Shown piece by piece: positions 1 through 9,257 of a stretch of DNA of 64,000 nt. The notes under the pieces were generated by a model. That model ran no database searches and was not told the origin of the DNA. It was given only the letters and a program-made list of their open reading frames with translations. Positions within the stretch are counted from its first letter, which is position 1. The number at the start of each line of letters is the position of its first letter. Origin of the DNA: Sporolactobacillus shoreae. GTDB lineage: Bacteria; Bacillota; Bacilli; Bacillales; Sporolactobacillaceae. Made by a program: the position numbers and the translations under genes. The stretch covers positions 124,001 to 188,000 of the forward strand of contig NZ_SRJD01000005.1 of the NCBI RefSeq assembly GCF_004684935.1, given 5' to 3'.

Positions 1-1
1 A

Positions 2-376
2 GCTACAATGAGCACTGCGCTCGCCGATCTTTCCCCCGATCAAAGCGGTATTGGTTCATCCGTCATAAAAGCCATTCAGCAGATCGGCAGCACGTTTGGT
101 GTCGCAACGCTTGGGACCGTATTAATTTCAACTTATCAGGCGAATGTCAATTTCAGAGGCCTGCCTCCTGAAGCAGTATCCTGGGTCAAGAAAAGCGTCA
201 CTTCCGGAATCGCAGTCGCACATAAACTGCAATCCCAGGCGTTAGTTCATTCCGTACGATCCAGCTTTGTGCTTGGAATGAATAGCGTTTTATTCATTTG
301 TGGCGTGATCGCATGTTGCAGTTTAATCGTTGTTTGGCTATTTTTACGCACGTCCAAAGCAAAACAAGTAAATTGA
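2..376 (+). CDS. C-terminal part of a DHA2-family (EmrB/QacA-like) MFS drug exporter, cut by window edge
   Basis: The frame is open from the first base, so the gene begins outside the window; the ATG at 8 is internal. The visible 125 codons end in one clear membrane helix (about residues 88-112) and a short basic tail. The stretch STALADLSPDQSGIGSSV, followed by a helix with QQIGSTFGVA, is typical of the end of 14-helix DHA2 proton antiporters, where this segment lies around TM11 and the last loop. The family exports cationic or hydrophobic drugs across the cytoplasmic membrane. A small membrane protein follows 24 bases downstream, probably cotranscribed. The substrate cannot be told from this fragment. 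Confidence 0.8.
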   Translation, partial: ATMSTALADLSPDQSGIGSSVIKAIQQIGSTFGVATLGTVLISTYQANVNFRGLPPEAVSWVKKSVTSGIAVAHKLQSQALVHSVRSSFVLGMNSVLFICGVIACCSLIVVWLFLRTSKAKQVN

Positions 377-399
377 ATCTATCGAAGGAAGGTCAAAAT

Positions 400-765
400 A
401 TGAACCGTAAAAAACTAGTGTCCATCGGATGGATGATATTATTTTTAACCGTCTTGAAATTTCCGATTATGGGTTTAGATACACATACAAACAGTTCCAT
501 CTTGGGATTTATTGGACCGTTAATCATTGCACTCATTATTTATTTGCTGCCCTTATATTTTGTGGCAAAGGATAAAAAGTGGGCTATAGTCGTCTTTTCG
601 GTGATCCTGCTTCTAACGTTATTAATGGGCGGAAGTTCGGGAGTAGAATTTGCGGCCACAACCCATTCAGCCTTATTGAAAGGATTAATGATTACCCTAC
701 TGATCGTGCAGTTGGTTGCGACCATTTATTGGTTCTTTGCAGCGTTCGTGCAGAGGAAAAAATGA
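400..765 (+). CDS. Small four-helix membrane protein of unknown function
   Basis: The 121-residue product has four hydrophobic segments (roughly residues 5-25, 33-53, 58-78 and 95-115) and ends KK. I chose the ATG at 400 because GAAGGAAGG lies just before it; an earlier in-frame ATG at 298 is inside the upstream gene and has no ribosome site. It is probably translated from the same message as the exporter fragment before it and is followed by a good terminator. No domain was recognised. A helper role for the exporter is only a guess from position. Confidence 0.7.
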   Translation: MNRKKLVSIGWMILFLTVLKFPIMGLDTHTNSSILGFIGPLIIALIIYLLPLYFVAKDKKWAIVVFSVILLLTLLMGGSSGVEFAATTHSALLKGLMITLLIVQLVATIYWFFAAFVQRKK

Positions 766-826
766 ATTTGCGTATTCCGTCTTTCTTGCGGTAACCAACA
801 AAATTCCTGATTAAGCATGATTAATA

Positions 827-870
827 AGAGAGTACAGCTCGTTTAAAAACTGTACTCTCTTTCGTTTGTT
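827..870 (+). terminator. Intrinsic terminator after exporter operon
   Basis: An 11-bp perfect stem (AGAGAGTACAG with CTGTACTCTCT) is followed by TTTCGTTTGTTTT. It closes the unit that ends at 765. Confidence 0.85.
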
Positions 871-1128
871 TTGATGACGGCACATGAGGCGTGAATCTCT
901 AACAGCTCCGGCAAATTTCTAGTAAGTTATGTATTTAAGCTCAATATTCTGCTAATTATGCTTCAACATATTATAATGATCCTATATTAAAAATCTGATA
1001 TTTTTGTCAAAGATTGTCGCCACTTCATTTGGCGCATATCGATATAGGCCGAACCATGACCTTTCTCGTAGATTCAGGAAATTTTAAACTTATCCGGTTA
1101 AAATAGGCCCATAAAAGGAAGTGAGATC

Positions 1129-2838
1129 ATGAGAAAATATCGATGGGTCATGTGGCGAAAGCTGCTGATCTTTGTAGCGATTATCGCAATTATTAGTGTA
1201 TCCCTTTGGGCAGGGGGATCAAATGCGTGGAATATTGCCCTTACTATCTTAAACTTGCTGCTCCAATTGTTTTTTGCCGTACTCATGATCATTGTCCAGT
1301 TTGTTGCACTATTCTGGTTCCTCGCCAGAGGGCGGACCTACTGGATCATGCCCGGCGAAACCGGATCAAACTGGGACGACTATCGGGGCAATCCTGAAAT
1401 CGTTGAGAATGCCAAACGAATTGTCACCCTTCTCAAAGGCGTTAAGGATTTCAAGAAAATGGGGGGCCAAGCAATACGGGGACTGCTGCTTTGCGGACCA
1501 CCGGGAACAGGGAAATCTTATCTTGCACAGGTCATTGCCAACGAAGCTCAGATCCCTTTCGCTTATGCTTCCGCTCCAAGCTTTCAAAATATGTTCTTCG
1601 GCGTCGGCAATTTAAAAGTTATGAGTCTCTATAGAAAAGCACGGAGATTAGCCAAAACCTATGGTGCCTGCATTATTTTTATTGACGAAATTGACGCGAT
1701 CGGTATGTCGAGACAGTCAGGCGGAGGGGCCGGCGGAATCGGCGCGATGTTCGGCATGGGTGGCTCCGGCCTGCTTAATGAGCTGCTTCTGCAGATGGAT
1801 CCACCGAACATCGATCATTCGCGCTTCGCCAAGCTTCTCCGTTCGCTCGGACTTCGGCACAAAAAAGCAGAACATCGTGCTGTTCTGACCATTGGTGCGA
1901 CGAATTTACCGGACGTTCTTGACCCGGCCCTGCTCCGTCCCGGACGATTTGACCGGAAGCTCTGGGTCTATCCCCCGGACTATGACGGCCGGGTGGATGT
2001 GTTCGACTATTATCTTCAGAAAGTGAACCGGGATCAGACGCTAACCCCGCAAAAAGCGGCTCTGGACACCATCGGTTACAGCCCGGCTCAGATCAAGCAT
2101 ATTGTTAACGAAGCAATTATCATTGCTCATCAGCGCGGTGCTCAGGATGCCAATTACGAAGACTTCCGGGCTGCCATGGAAACCTACGAATGGGGTCTTC
2201 AGCAGCCTCTTCGCTCCATGAGCGCCGATGAGCGACGTAATGTTGCCTATCATGAGGCCGGACATGCGGTTGCCCAGTACTTGCTGAAGCCACATGAACG
2301 TGTCTGGAAAGTAACCATTATCCGCCGCGGCGGTGCACTCGGGCTTGCGGCAACGAAACCAACGCATGAGCGCTATAACCAAAGCGACAGTGAAATGCTG
2401 GCAGAAATTCAGGTCTGCCTTGCCTCACGTGCTGCCGAAGAAATCTTTTTGGAGAAAAAATTAAATGGCGTGACCTCCGATCTGCAGCAGGCGACCAAGC
2501 TTGCTGGTGCCTACCTCGGGGCAGTCGGAATGGGTGACGAGCTGTTCAGCTGGCTGTCCACGGGCTCTCTGCCTGACGCACTTAAGCAACTCCGTCCAAA
2601 GATCAATGTGCTATTAAAGGATCAAATGGGGCAGGTCAAAAAGTTAATCGAAGAACAAACAGACTTTGTTCATGCCATTGCAGAAGAATTACTGAAACGC
2701 GGAGATCTCACAGGAGAAGAAATTGAAGAAATCTACATCCGACTGAACGGTCATGCGCGGCCTGCAACGCCTGAGATCAAAACACTGGTTGATTCTTTTG
2801 ACACCGAAAAACCAACTGAAGAAGCGGCAAAGCCGTAA
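1129..2838 (+). CDS. FtsH-like membrane AAA+ zinc metalloprotease (divergent paralogue)
   Basis: The 569-residue protein has two N-terminal membrane segments (about 10-28 and 38-66). An AAA+ ATPase follows, with Walker A GPPGTGKS (123-130), a pore-loop-like MFFGVG (155-160), Walker B IIFIDEIDAIG (182-192) and the second region of homology RPGRFDRK (270-277). Next comes an M41 protease domain with the zinc motif HEAGH (375-379) and a probable third ligand Asp in SDLQQAT. These match FtsH, which unfolds and degrades membrane and short-lived proteins. It differs from housekeeping FtsH by a short N-terminal region, a Gly-rich stretch (about 198-214) and an insertion of roughly 20 residues (about 226-248) before the IGATN strand. 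Ribosome site AAGGAAGTGAG precedes the ATG. It is monocistronic with its own terminator, so it is likely a second, specialised FtsH-type protease. Confidence 0.9.
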   Translation: MRKYRWVMWRKLLIFVAIIAIISVSLWAGGSNAWNIALTILNLLLQLFFAVLMIIVQFVALFWFLARGRTYWIMPGETGSNWDDYRGNPEIVENAKRIVTLLKGVKDFKKMGGQAIRGLLLCGPPGTGKSYLAQVIANEAQIPFAYASAPSFQNMFFGVGNLKVMSLYRKARRLAKTYGACIIFIDEIDAIGMSRQSGGGAGGIGAMFGMGGSGLLNELLLQMDPPNIDHSRFAKLLRSLGLRHKKAEHRAVLTIGATNLPDVLDPALLRPGRFDRKLWVYPPDYDGRVDVFDYYLQKVNRDQTLTPQKAALDTIGYSPAQIKHIVNEAIIIAHQRGAQDANYEDFRAAMETYEWGLQQPLRSMSADERRNVAYHEAGHAVAQYLLKPHERVWKVTIIRRGGALGLAATKPTHERYNQSDSEMLAEIQVCLASRAAEEIFLEKKLNGVTSDLQQATKLAGAYLGAVGMGDELFSWLSTGSLPDALKQLRPKINVLLKDQMGQVKKLIEEQTDFVHAIAEELLKRGDLTGEEIEEIYIRLNGHARPATPEIKTLVDSFDTEKPTEEAAKP

Positions 2839-2842
2839 CAAA

Positions 2843-2890
2843 CACAAGCTGATTATTTCTCAAAAGAGAAGTAATCAGCTTGTTTCTATT
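2843..2890 (+). terminator. Intrinsic terminator of the FtsH-like gene
   Basis: ACAAGCTGATTA at 2844-2855 pairs with TAATCAGCTTGT at 2872-2883, followed by TTCTATTT. The stem starts six bases after the stop codon. Confidence 0.85.
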
Positions 2891-3000
2891 TGGTGTCGAT
2901 GTTTTGCATCAAATCGAAGAGATATGCACCTTAACAAGGACTTTATGTACCTAGGGAACGATATAACATACTCTGTAATTACCAATAATACTTAAAAAAA

Positions 3001-3498
3001 TTATTTTTGAACGGTATATTTATAGAACTTTTTATCAACCTTCATGACTGGAAATTTGGGCGGCAAGTCTTCCAGCAATATGCTCTGAAAACCATTTTTC
3101 TCGTAAAATCGATGGGCAGCTTTAAACTGCAGCGTCGTTCCAAGATAGATTCCCTGTATTTTTCTTTTTCTTGCCCAGTCAATAGCCGTATTTAATAAGA
3201 ACGCAGCCGTTTTAAAGATTTTCCCTCTATAATCTTTTGCGACAAACATCTTTCTTAATGCTGCCTGATTATTTTCGATGTCCAGTAGTGCAACAGTACC
3301 TACCACCTGATCATGATGGAGAGCGACCCAAAAGTTTCCTTTATTCTTCTGGTAGAAATTTTCAATATCAAGTAAATCAGGCTGGTCACTTCTGGATATA
3401 GGGATATGATATTCATCTTGTTGTATTTGCAGAATTAGATCCATCACTTGAGGCTGGTACACGCCGTGATATTCTTTGACAACGATTTCAGTATTCAT
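3001..3498 (-). CDS. GNAT-family N-acetyltransferase
   Basis: The 165-residue product carries the GNAT core: a central strand VALHHDQVVGTVALLDI, then the acetyl-CoA loop region KMFVAKDYRGKIFKTAAFLL, and a C-terminal HRFYEKNGF typical of the last helix-strand. The family moves an acetyl group from acetyl-CoA to an amine. I chose the ATG at 3498 because GGAGGTGG lies eight bases upstream; the longer frame to 3561 lacks a ribosome site. The canonical Q/RxxGxG/A loop is degenerate here (KDYRGKIFKT). It stands alone, convergent with the protease gene. The substrate is unknown. Confidence 0.8.
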   Translation of the reverse strand: MNTEIVVKEYHGVYQPQVMDLILQIQQDEYHIPISRSDQPDLLDIENFYQKNKGNFWVALHHDQVVGTVALLDIENNQAALRKMFVAKDYRGKIFKTAAFLLNTAIDWARKRKIQGIYLGTTLQFKAAHRFYEKNGFQSILLEDLPPKFPVMKVDKKFYKYTVQK

Positions 3499-3704
3499 CC
3501 ATTCCACCTCCGAATCATTTTCACATGTTTCATTATAGTGAGTAAGCCTGAGACAATCCAATCTATGACTAAGGGGAGTTCCCGTTTATAATAAAAAAGT
3601 ACACGGGCGAACAGCATAATTCTGCCCCTTCATGTAATAGAAATTAAGCGAGCATCTCATTGCTTCGTAGTGACTTTATAGTGTGACAAGGCGGGAGAAA
3701 AAAA

Positions 3705-4319
3705 TTGAACAACTCTGGCGCAATCAATGCAGGCATACGAATTGAAATTTTTTCTGTATTATGGATGGTCCTTGAATTTATAATAGCGGTTTATTCAGGA
3801 ATAGCCGCTCACTCTTTGTTATTCATTGCTTTTGGTTTAGACAGCTTCATTGAACTTGTTTCCGGTGTGGTTCTAATCTGGCGACTCAGAGTGGAACAAC
3901 ATGGCACGGACGCAGTAAAAATTGAGCGTGCTGAGCGCGTATCTTCCCGAGTCGTGGGGCTGGCTTTACTGCTCCTGGCGGCGTATGTACTCATCACGTC
4001 AGTGCTTAACTTATTTTCGCATCACTCCGCGGAAACAAGTTTTCTTGGTATCTCTTTAGCCGTAGGCTCTGTTATTCTGATGCCCCTGTTAATGATTGGT
4101 AAAAAGAGAATTGCAAAAATAATAGGCAGCAACGCACTTGCAGAGGATGGCATGTGCAATCTTGTCTGCGCTTATATGGCATTTACGGTTCTTTTGGGAG
4201 CCGGACTCACCGCCCTTTTCAATTGGTGGTGGGCTGACTCTGTATTTGCATTAATCCTTGTCTATTTCATTTTTAGCGAAGGTTGGGAAGGCCTGCATCC
4301 TGAAGAGGATGAGGAATAA
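3705..4319 (+). CDS. Cation-diffusion-facilitator-like membrane protein
   Basis: The 204-residue protein has five to six membrane helices and ends in an acidic tail (PEEDEE). FGLDSFIE in helix 2 and ALAEDGMCN plus WWADSVFALIL later match the positions of metal-binding residues in CDF (ZitB/YiiP-type) transporters. The C-terminal cytoplasmic domain of full CDF proteins (about 300 residues) is absent, as in short CDF-like or TMEM163-like proteins. The start is TTG at 3705 with GGCGGGAG upstream. A role in divalent cation movement is inferred from motifs; the metal is unknown. It is convergent with the MFS gene at 4368. Confidence 0.7.
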   Translation: MNNSGAINAGIRIEIFSVLWMVLEFIIAVYSGIAAHSLLFIAFGLDSFIELVSGVVLIWRLRVEQHGTDAVKIERAERVSSRVVGLALLLLAAYVLITSVLNLFSHHSAETSFLGISLAVGSVILMPLLMIGKKRIAKIIGSNALAEDGMCNLVCAYMAFTVLLGAGLTALFNWWWADSVFALILVYFIFSEGWEGLHPEEDEE

Positions 4320-4367
4320 GAGCCACATGATGACGGCATAGCAGATGGATAATAGGTAATAATTTTC

Positions 4368-5588
4368 TTAAGGGCGTAACTTCTTCCTCAATCTAATACC
4401 ATATTCGTGGCTTATCAGCAAGATAAACAGAATTATTGATATGAAAACAAATGATACTCCTCCAAGGAATCCAAGCACTCTGGGTGACACATAGCCTAAC
4501 AGGATGCCAGCAAAAAACATAGAGATTGCAAGCAATGTATTTGAAACTGCCTGTATCACTCCAAAAAGGGTGCCTCGTAATTGTTCTGGAATGTTTTTCA
4601 TAAGCATGGTATTGAAACATGTATTGCATGTTCCCGAAAAAAAAGCGGTTAAACAAAAAATAATAAAAGCTAAAGTAACGATTGAATTAACACTAAGAAT
4701 AACGAGCATTGTTCCTTCAAGACCCAAGCAAAGCAATCCAGTAAGAATAAAACGACTTCTTAAGTAGCTAGTTAAATAAAAACTACAAAACAAACCAATC
4801 CCTAAGGCTCCATAGAATAACCCAACTCCAAATTCTCCAAGATGAAATATTTTGACAGCATAGATGCTAATCAAAATATTATCAATACCCGTTATCAAAG
4901 ATACAAGTAAGATATATATAATAATAAGCTTTAATGGGAAAGAATTTTTAATTACTTCCTTAATTTGAGAAATGTAAGTGTTCTCCCCCTTAAGTTTTCT
5001 TGAAATGTTTTCTACCTTATTTTCATTTTTTATCGTAGCATTAATTAATGCTGCAATTAGAAACGATATTCCGTTGAGCCAAAACGCAATATTGGAACCA
5101 AGTATAAAAGTTACAATTCCTCCTGCAAGAGCACCGAAGATAAGCACAATCCCTGTCATTACTTGTTCCATACTGTTTACTTTACCGTAATTTTCCTTAG
5201 AAACGGAAAATGGGACAAGTGATGTTCTTGCAGGAGAATAAATCGCTTCTCCGACAGCTAAAATAAATGCACTTAAATAGATTATCCATATTTCGCTCTG
5301 TGACTGTACTAATAAAAATGACAGTGCGAATACTATTCTTCCTAAATCGGTGATGACTAATATACGTTTTCTCGGGAAAAAATCAGATAATCTTCCACCT
5401 ATAGGGGCAAATAACAAAAAAGGAAGCAGGCGAAGCATCATAACCACACCAATTGAAAGTCCAGAGCCCGTTAATGTTAATAGCATCGTAAGCATAGCAA
5501 CTTGGCTAAAACGATCACCGATGCCATTTATCAGACCTGAGAAAAACAATTTACAATATGAATTATTTTGTCTCAACAATAAAATCAT
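4368..5588 (-). CDS. MFS exporter of the MFS_3 / macrolide-efflux-like type
   Basis: About 406 residues and 12 hydrophobic helices; the N-terminal half carries the loop GGRLSDFFPRKRIL, the usual MFS motif A position. The pattern FFSGLINGIGDRFSQVAML near the start is typical of MFS_3 (MefA-like) exporters. I chose the ATG at 5588 because AGGTGA stands just before it; a further ATG at 5612 has no ribosome site. The region is AT-rich compared with neighbours, which may indicate acquisition. Substrate unknown. Confidence 0.8.
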   Translation of the reverse strand: MILLLRQNNSYCKLFFSGLINGIGDRFSQVAMLTMLLTLTGSGLSIGVVMMLRLLPFLLFAPIGGRLSDFFPRKRILVITDLGRIVFALSFLLVQSQSEIWIIYLSAFILAVGEAIYSPARTSLVPFSVSKENYGKVNSMEQVMTGIVLIFGALAGGIVTFILGSNIAFWLNGISFLIAALINATIKNENKVENISRKLKGENTYISQIKEVIKNSFPLKLIIIYILLVSLITGIDNILISIYAVKIFHLGEFGVGLFYGALGIGLFCSFYLTSYLRSRFILTGLLCLGLEGTMLVILSVNSIVTLAFIIFCLTAFFSGTCNTCFNTMLMKNIPEQLRGTLFGVIQAVSNTLLAISMFFAGILLGYVSPRVLGFLGGVSFVFISIILFILLISHEYGIRLRKKLRP

Positions 5589-5922
5589 TCCGTCACCTGA
5601 TTTCAAATTCATCTAATTAGATAATAGTTGAATTAATATGTAAGTCAAGTTAGAAATATTAAAATGGATAATTATTACTACGCAGCACGTGTTTGCAGTG
5701 CAACACCATCATGAAAATTCTTTTTGTTAGCCAATAAAGGAACCTTATTTCCAAAGAGACCGTACGTATATTAATCTGTATTTAGCACTAAAAAAGATCA
5801 GGTATCTATACCCGATCCTTTTTAGTACTTTCGATTCAACTTGTTAAATGCGCCTGCAGATGAATGAAATAAAATTCATGAGCTTGCCTGCCTCGGCATC
5901 AATAGAACCGTAGGGTACAAAA
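5589..5922. other. Gene-free stretch with one terminator
   Basis: Contains the upstream region of the MFS gene and the bidirectional hairpin at 5785-5829. I see no other coding or RNA signal. Confidence 0.5.
5785..5829 (-). terminator. Intrinsic terminator after the isochorismatase pair
   Basis: ACTAAAAAAGATCAGG pairs with CCCGATCCTTTTTAGT around the loop TATCTATA. It has T-rich flanks and lies about 95 bases past the stop at 5923. Confidence 0.7.
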
Positions 5923-6417
5923 TCATAAAAAGGTTAAAAACCGATGATCCCAAATGTTCTCATGGTGCTCAATGATTGTTTTCGCACCCAGAAGGTCATT
6001 GTTCACTGTGGTCGTTAACCCTTTTTTCATAAATAATGTATATCCTAAACCATGAGCCATTCGAATCGTCGTATCAACACAATACTCCGTTTGTGCACCG
6101 CAAATTTCAAGCTGATTTACATTTAACTTCAAAAGCTGGTCTTTCAGATTTGTTTTGTAAAATGAATTGGCGTGTGTTTTATTGACATAGATATCTGTAT
6201 CCCTGCAATCTACCTCCGGAAAAATTTCCCATTGAGGAGAATTGAGAACGAGCTCACGATCATTATGCTGAATAAAAATCACTGGATTGTTGTTTTCTCT
6301 AAACAACTGAATTCTTTGATTGACTCCCTCAATGACATGAGCCAATTGATAAAGCGGGGCAGTTTCAGATTGAACACCTATTTGTAAATCAATAACGAGT
6401 AATGCTGCCTTGTCCAT
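5923..6417 (-). CDS. Isochorismatase-fold cysteine hydrolase
   Basis: The 164-residue protein shows the family triad: Asp in LLVIDLQ near residue 10, Lys in VNKTHANSF and Cys in QTEYCVDTTIR. The fold covers isochorismatases, nicotinamidases and N-carbamoyl amidohydrolases, which attack amide or vinyl-ether bonds through the Cys. The nicotinamidase metal-site pattern (DxHxxxH) is not evident, so a general cysteine hydrolase is the safe call. It lies 54 bases after a second family member on the same strand. A third, closer relative is at 55127. Confidence 0.85.
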   Translation of the reverse strand: MDKAALLVIDLQIGVQSETAPLYQLAHVIEGVNQRIQLFRENNNPVIFIQHNDRELVLNSPQWEIFPEVDCRDTDIYVNKTHANSFYKTNLKDQLLKLNVNQLEICGAQTEYCVDTTIRMAHGLGYTLFMKKGLTTTVNNDLLGAKTIIEHHENIWDHRFLTFL

Positions 6418-6471
6418 ACTTAATGATCCCTCTATCCTTATAACATCCGTTTGACGCTACAATAAAAAATT

Positions 6472-7023
6472 TCATTCTGATAAAAAAGTGGCTGTCGTTT
6501 CTACCCTTGAAAAACTGGCTAAAGCAGAAAGAAAAGCATTTTGGACATTAATTGCAGAAATCGTGCTTTGGCCGAAGGGAAGGTTCCGCGTGGCACACGC
6601 GTCGGAAATCAGTGTAACTTGGTAACCTAGTTCGCTGGCCTGCCGTGTGGTTGAATCAACACACATATGAGTCATCATACCACATATGACCAGATGATCG
6701 ATTTTTTGTTCTTGTAATTTTTCTTGAAGATCAGTGTGAAAAAAACTGTTTGGATAGGCTTTTTCAATTGTAGATACATGATCAGACACTAAAAAAGGTT
6801 CCATTGATGCATGCAAACGGACACCGTCCGTTTCAGGAAGAAAAAAAGTGGCTTCTTTAGATTCACTGATGTGTTGAATTAAATATACGGGTCTGCCTTC
6901 TTTGGTATACTTTTCTAATAATCGAAGAATATTCGCCAATGCATTTTCCGGTTGATAGAGTGGAAAAGCCCCGCCCTCAAAATAATCATTTTGTACATCG
7001 ATGATGATTAGTGCTTCTCTCAT
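6472..7023 (-). CDS. Isochorismatase-fold cysteine hydrolase, Lrp-linked
   Basis: The 183-residue product begins MREALIIIDVQNDYFEGGAF, with Asp9 as the catalytic acid; Lys in EKAYPNSFF and Cys in THMCVDSTTRQA complete the triad. The pattern resembles B. subtilis YwoC/YecD-like hydrolases of unknown substrate. AGGGAGG lies before the ATG at 7023. It is first in a two-gene unit and is divergent from an Lrp/AsnC regulator 106 bases away, so that regulator probably controls the pair. Confidence 0.85.
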   Translation of the reverse strand: MREALIIIDVQNDYFEGGAFPLYQPENALANILRLLEKYTKEGRPVYLIQHISESKEATFFLPETDGVRLHASMEPFLVSDHVSTIEKAYPNSFFHTDLQEKLQEQKIDHLVICGMMTHMCVDSTTRQASELGYQVTLISDACATRNLPFGQSTISAINVQNAFLSALASFSRVETTATFLSE

Positions 7024-7129
7024 GATGAACCTCCCTTATAATATACTAATAGGATAAGGATGAATCGATGAAAAAAGAAGACTTTTATGAAAGGGATTTT
7101 GATGAATCACTTTCACGATGAAAGGATGC

Positions 7130-7528
7130 ATGAATTTGGATGAGATAGATCGTCGAATCGTGAACAAGTTAAAGGAGAATAGTCGTGTGACCTGGAAGAA
7201 CCTTGGCAAAGAAATTCATCTGACCGGCCAGGCTATCGGAGCACGTGTTGAGCGGCTAATCGAAGAAAAACAGATTAAGAAATTCACCGTGGATGTAGCA
7301 TACCAACACACCGAATTTATCACAGTATACATGGATACACAGGAATACCAGGCTTTTGAAAATAAGATGGTGTCTCATCCAAATGTTGAATCGGTGCACA
7401 AAATTTCCGGAGACGGATGCTATCTCCTGATTGCGCACTTTTCACCTGAAGAAATGGACCTTTTTTTCAAGAAACTGTTGACCTTCGGACGATACAAAGT
7501 CAATGTTTCATTGAATCAATTAAAGTAA
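7130..7528 (+). CDS. Lrp/AsnC-family transcriptional regulator
   Basis: The 132-residue protein has an N-terminal winged helix (LDEIDRRIVNKLKENSRVTW, helix-turn-helix around 20-45 with GQAIGARVERL) and a C-terminal RAM-type ligand and oligomer domain (VESVHKISGDGCYLLIAHF). I chose the ATG at 7130 since MNLDEID is the normal family start and AAAGG lies before it. The family binds amino acids and acts as an octamer. The divergent hydrolase pair is the likely target. Length is slightly below the usual 150 residues. Confidence 0.88.
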   Translation: MNLDEIDRRIVNKLKENSRVTWKNLGKEIHLTGQAIGARVERLIEEKQIKKFTVDVAYQHTEFITVYMDTQEYQAFENKMVSHPNVESVHKISGDGCYLLIAHFSPEEMDLFFKKLLTFGRYKVNVSLNQLK

Positions 7529-7615
7529 ATCATCATGGCATCGACCAGATCGGTATTTGGGGCTCTGAGTGTATCATTGATTTTGTAAGTGATCCTCTAG
7601 CAAAAATCATCAAAT

Positions 7616-7662
7616 CAGGCGATTCATCTTGCCCTTTTACAAGGGATGAAATGAATCGCCTG
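7616..7662 (-). terminator. Intrinsic terminator of the aspartokinase gene
   Basis: A perfect 12-bp stem (CAGGCGATTCAT with ATGAATCGCCTG) encloses a 23-base loop. On the minus strand it is followed by a T-rich run. It lies between two convergent genes and may serve both. Confidence 0.8.
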
Positions 7663-7694
7663 TTGTGTGAACTCATATTCAGATGTTCCGCCAG

Positions 7695-9059
7695 TTAGTG
7701 AACCCCGACTTCCGTAAAGAATTCTTCGTACAAAGCCTGCACGGCTTTCTTCTCAACAGCTTCCTTGACACCGAACATCATGCTTGTTTCTGAAGAGCCC
7801 TGATTAATCATTTCAATGTTAATATTTGCTTCAGCCAATGCCTTTGACGCTCTTGCCGCGGTACCGACCTTCTGGCGCATGCCTTCACCGACAAGCATAA
7901 TGAGTGCCAGATCATGCTCCACGCGTACCTCGTCCGCATCAAGATCACGGAGAATTGTCTGAACGATACTTTTCTCCATTGCTTCATCCATTTGATTTTG
8001 TCTTAAAATAATCGTTATGTCGTCAATGCCTGAGGGAACGTGTTCAAAGGATAGACCGAATTCCTCCAGGGTTAACAAGATTTTACGGACAAATCCAATT
8101 TCCTTGTTCATCAAATATTTTCCAACATAAATGCTGCAGAAATCTTCATCGCTGGCAATCCCGACAACAGGTCCATTGATGTTTTTCCTTGCGTTCACAA
8201 TTTTTGTGCCGGGTGCTTCCGGGTTATTCGTGTTTTTTACATTCACCGGGATGCCCGCACGAAAAGCGGGAATCAGGGCTTCATCGTGGAAAACGGAAAA
8301 ACCGCCATAAGACAACTCTCTCATTTCGCGATAGGTCAGCTCGCGAATTTCTTTCGGATGATGAACAATGTTCGGATTCACCGCATAAACCGCATCGACA
8401 TCTGTAAAATTTTCATATAAATCCGCTTTAACACCGTTAGCCAAAATCGAACCGGTAATGTCCGATCCGCTGCGTGAGAAAGTCACGACATCTCCATCCG
8501 TGTTATAGCCAAAAAATCCAGGGAAAACAATAATACCAGGTCTGTTTTTCAATTCGTATAAACGTTTATACGACTCAGGCAGCACCTGAGCGTTTCCCGG
8601 ATCGTTGCTTACTAAAAGACCGGCTTCTTTCGGAGAAACATACTGCGCGTCCAGACCCTTATGCCTGAAAGCCGCCGCAATCAGCTTAGCATTATTGTCC
8701 TCACCACTTGCCTTCACTGCTTCAATAAAGGAAGCGGGATTACTTTTGTCGCCATGAAGCAGGGATAAAAGATCATCTGATATTCTGCCAATAATATCAT
8801 CTGAAAGGTTCAATTCTTCAGCGATACTCTTATATCTGCCAATAATGGTTTCGACCAGCTTGCCTGCGTCCGCGCCATTAAGGTATTTTTCCGCACAGCT
8901 GATCAATAAGTCCGTCACTTTTATATCGTCAGAATAGCGTTTCCCCGGAGCAGAAACAACGACAATTTTTCGTTCAGGGTCTGATGCAACAATATGATAC
9001 ACTTTCTCTACCTGAGCCCCGGAAGCAAGAGAGCTTCCGCCGAATTTAACCACTTTCAT
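7695..9059 (-). CDS. yclM: Aspartate kinase, YclM/ThrD (aspartokinase III) type
   Basis: Catalyses ATP-dependent phosphorylation of aspartate, the first step to lysine, threonine, methionine and diaminopimelate. The 454-residue length equals B. subtilis YclM. The kinase domain has KFGGSSLA at 4-11 and TFSRSGSDITG with FTDVDAVY for ATP and substrate. Two C-terminal ACT domains follow (from about residue 310), including NIEMINQGSSE. I chose the ATG at 9059 (MKVVKFGG) with AGGGG upstream; a GTG at 9083 has no site. It is monocistronic with its own terminator. YclM in Bacillus is repressed by threonine and lysine; no riboswitch was seen here. Confidence 0.95.
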   Translation of the reverse strand: MKVVKFGGSSLASGAQVEKVYHIVASDPERKIVVVSAPGKRYSDDIKVTDLLISCAEKYLNGADAGKLVETIIGRYKSIAEELNLSDDIIGRISDDLLSLLHGDKSNPASFIEAVKASGEDNNAKLIAAAFRHKGLDAQYVSPKEAGLLVSNDPGNAQVLPESYKRLYELKNRPGIIVFPGFFGYNTDGDVVTFSRSGSDITGSILANGVKADLYENFTDVDAVYAVNPNIVHHPKEIRELTYREMRELSYGGFSVFHDEALIPAFRAGIPVNVKNTNNPEAPGTKIVNARKNINGPVVGIASDEDFCSIYVGKYLMNKEIGFVRKILLTLEEFGLSFEHVPSGIDDITIILRQNQMDEAMEKSIVQTILRDLDADEVRVEHDLALIMLVGEGMRQKVGTAARASKALAEANINIEMINQGSSETSMMFGVKEAVEKKAVQALYEEFFTEVGVH

Positions 9060-9257
9060 ACCGACAACCCCTACAATGGTCACTTATAAAAAATGTACCC
9101 CTAGTATTACGTATTTCGGAGAAAGAATCAAACCTTTTTTGCATTTTTTATATGTTTCTGACGAAATTATTGCGGGATCGCGTTAATATGATAGAAACAA
9201 GCAAAAAAATAACGTCTCCTGCCTTTTTAAAGATACCATCTTCATTTTTGATCCTGT

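Noticed and set aside
7023-7130. Riboswitch or T-box in the divergent hydrolase/Lrp gap
   Set aside because: The gap is only 106 bases and holds no T-box, S-box or other leader core I could recognise.
9060-9257. Lysine riboswitch before the aspartokinase
   Set aside because: The 198-base gap lacks the conserved lysine-aptamer pieces and has no terminator stem.
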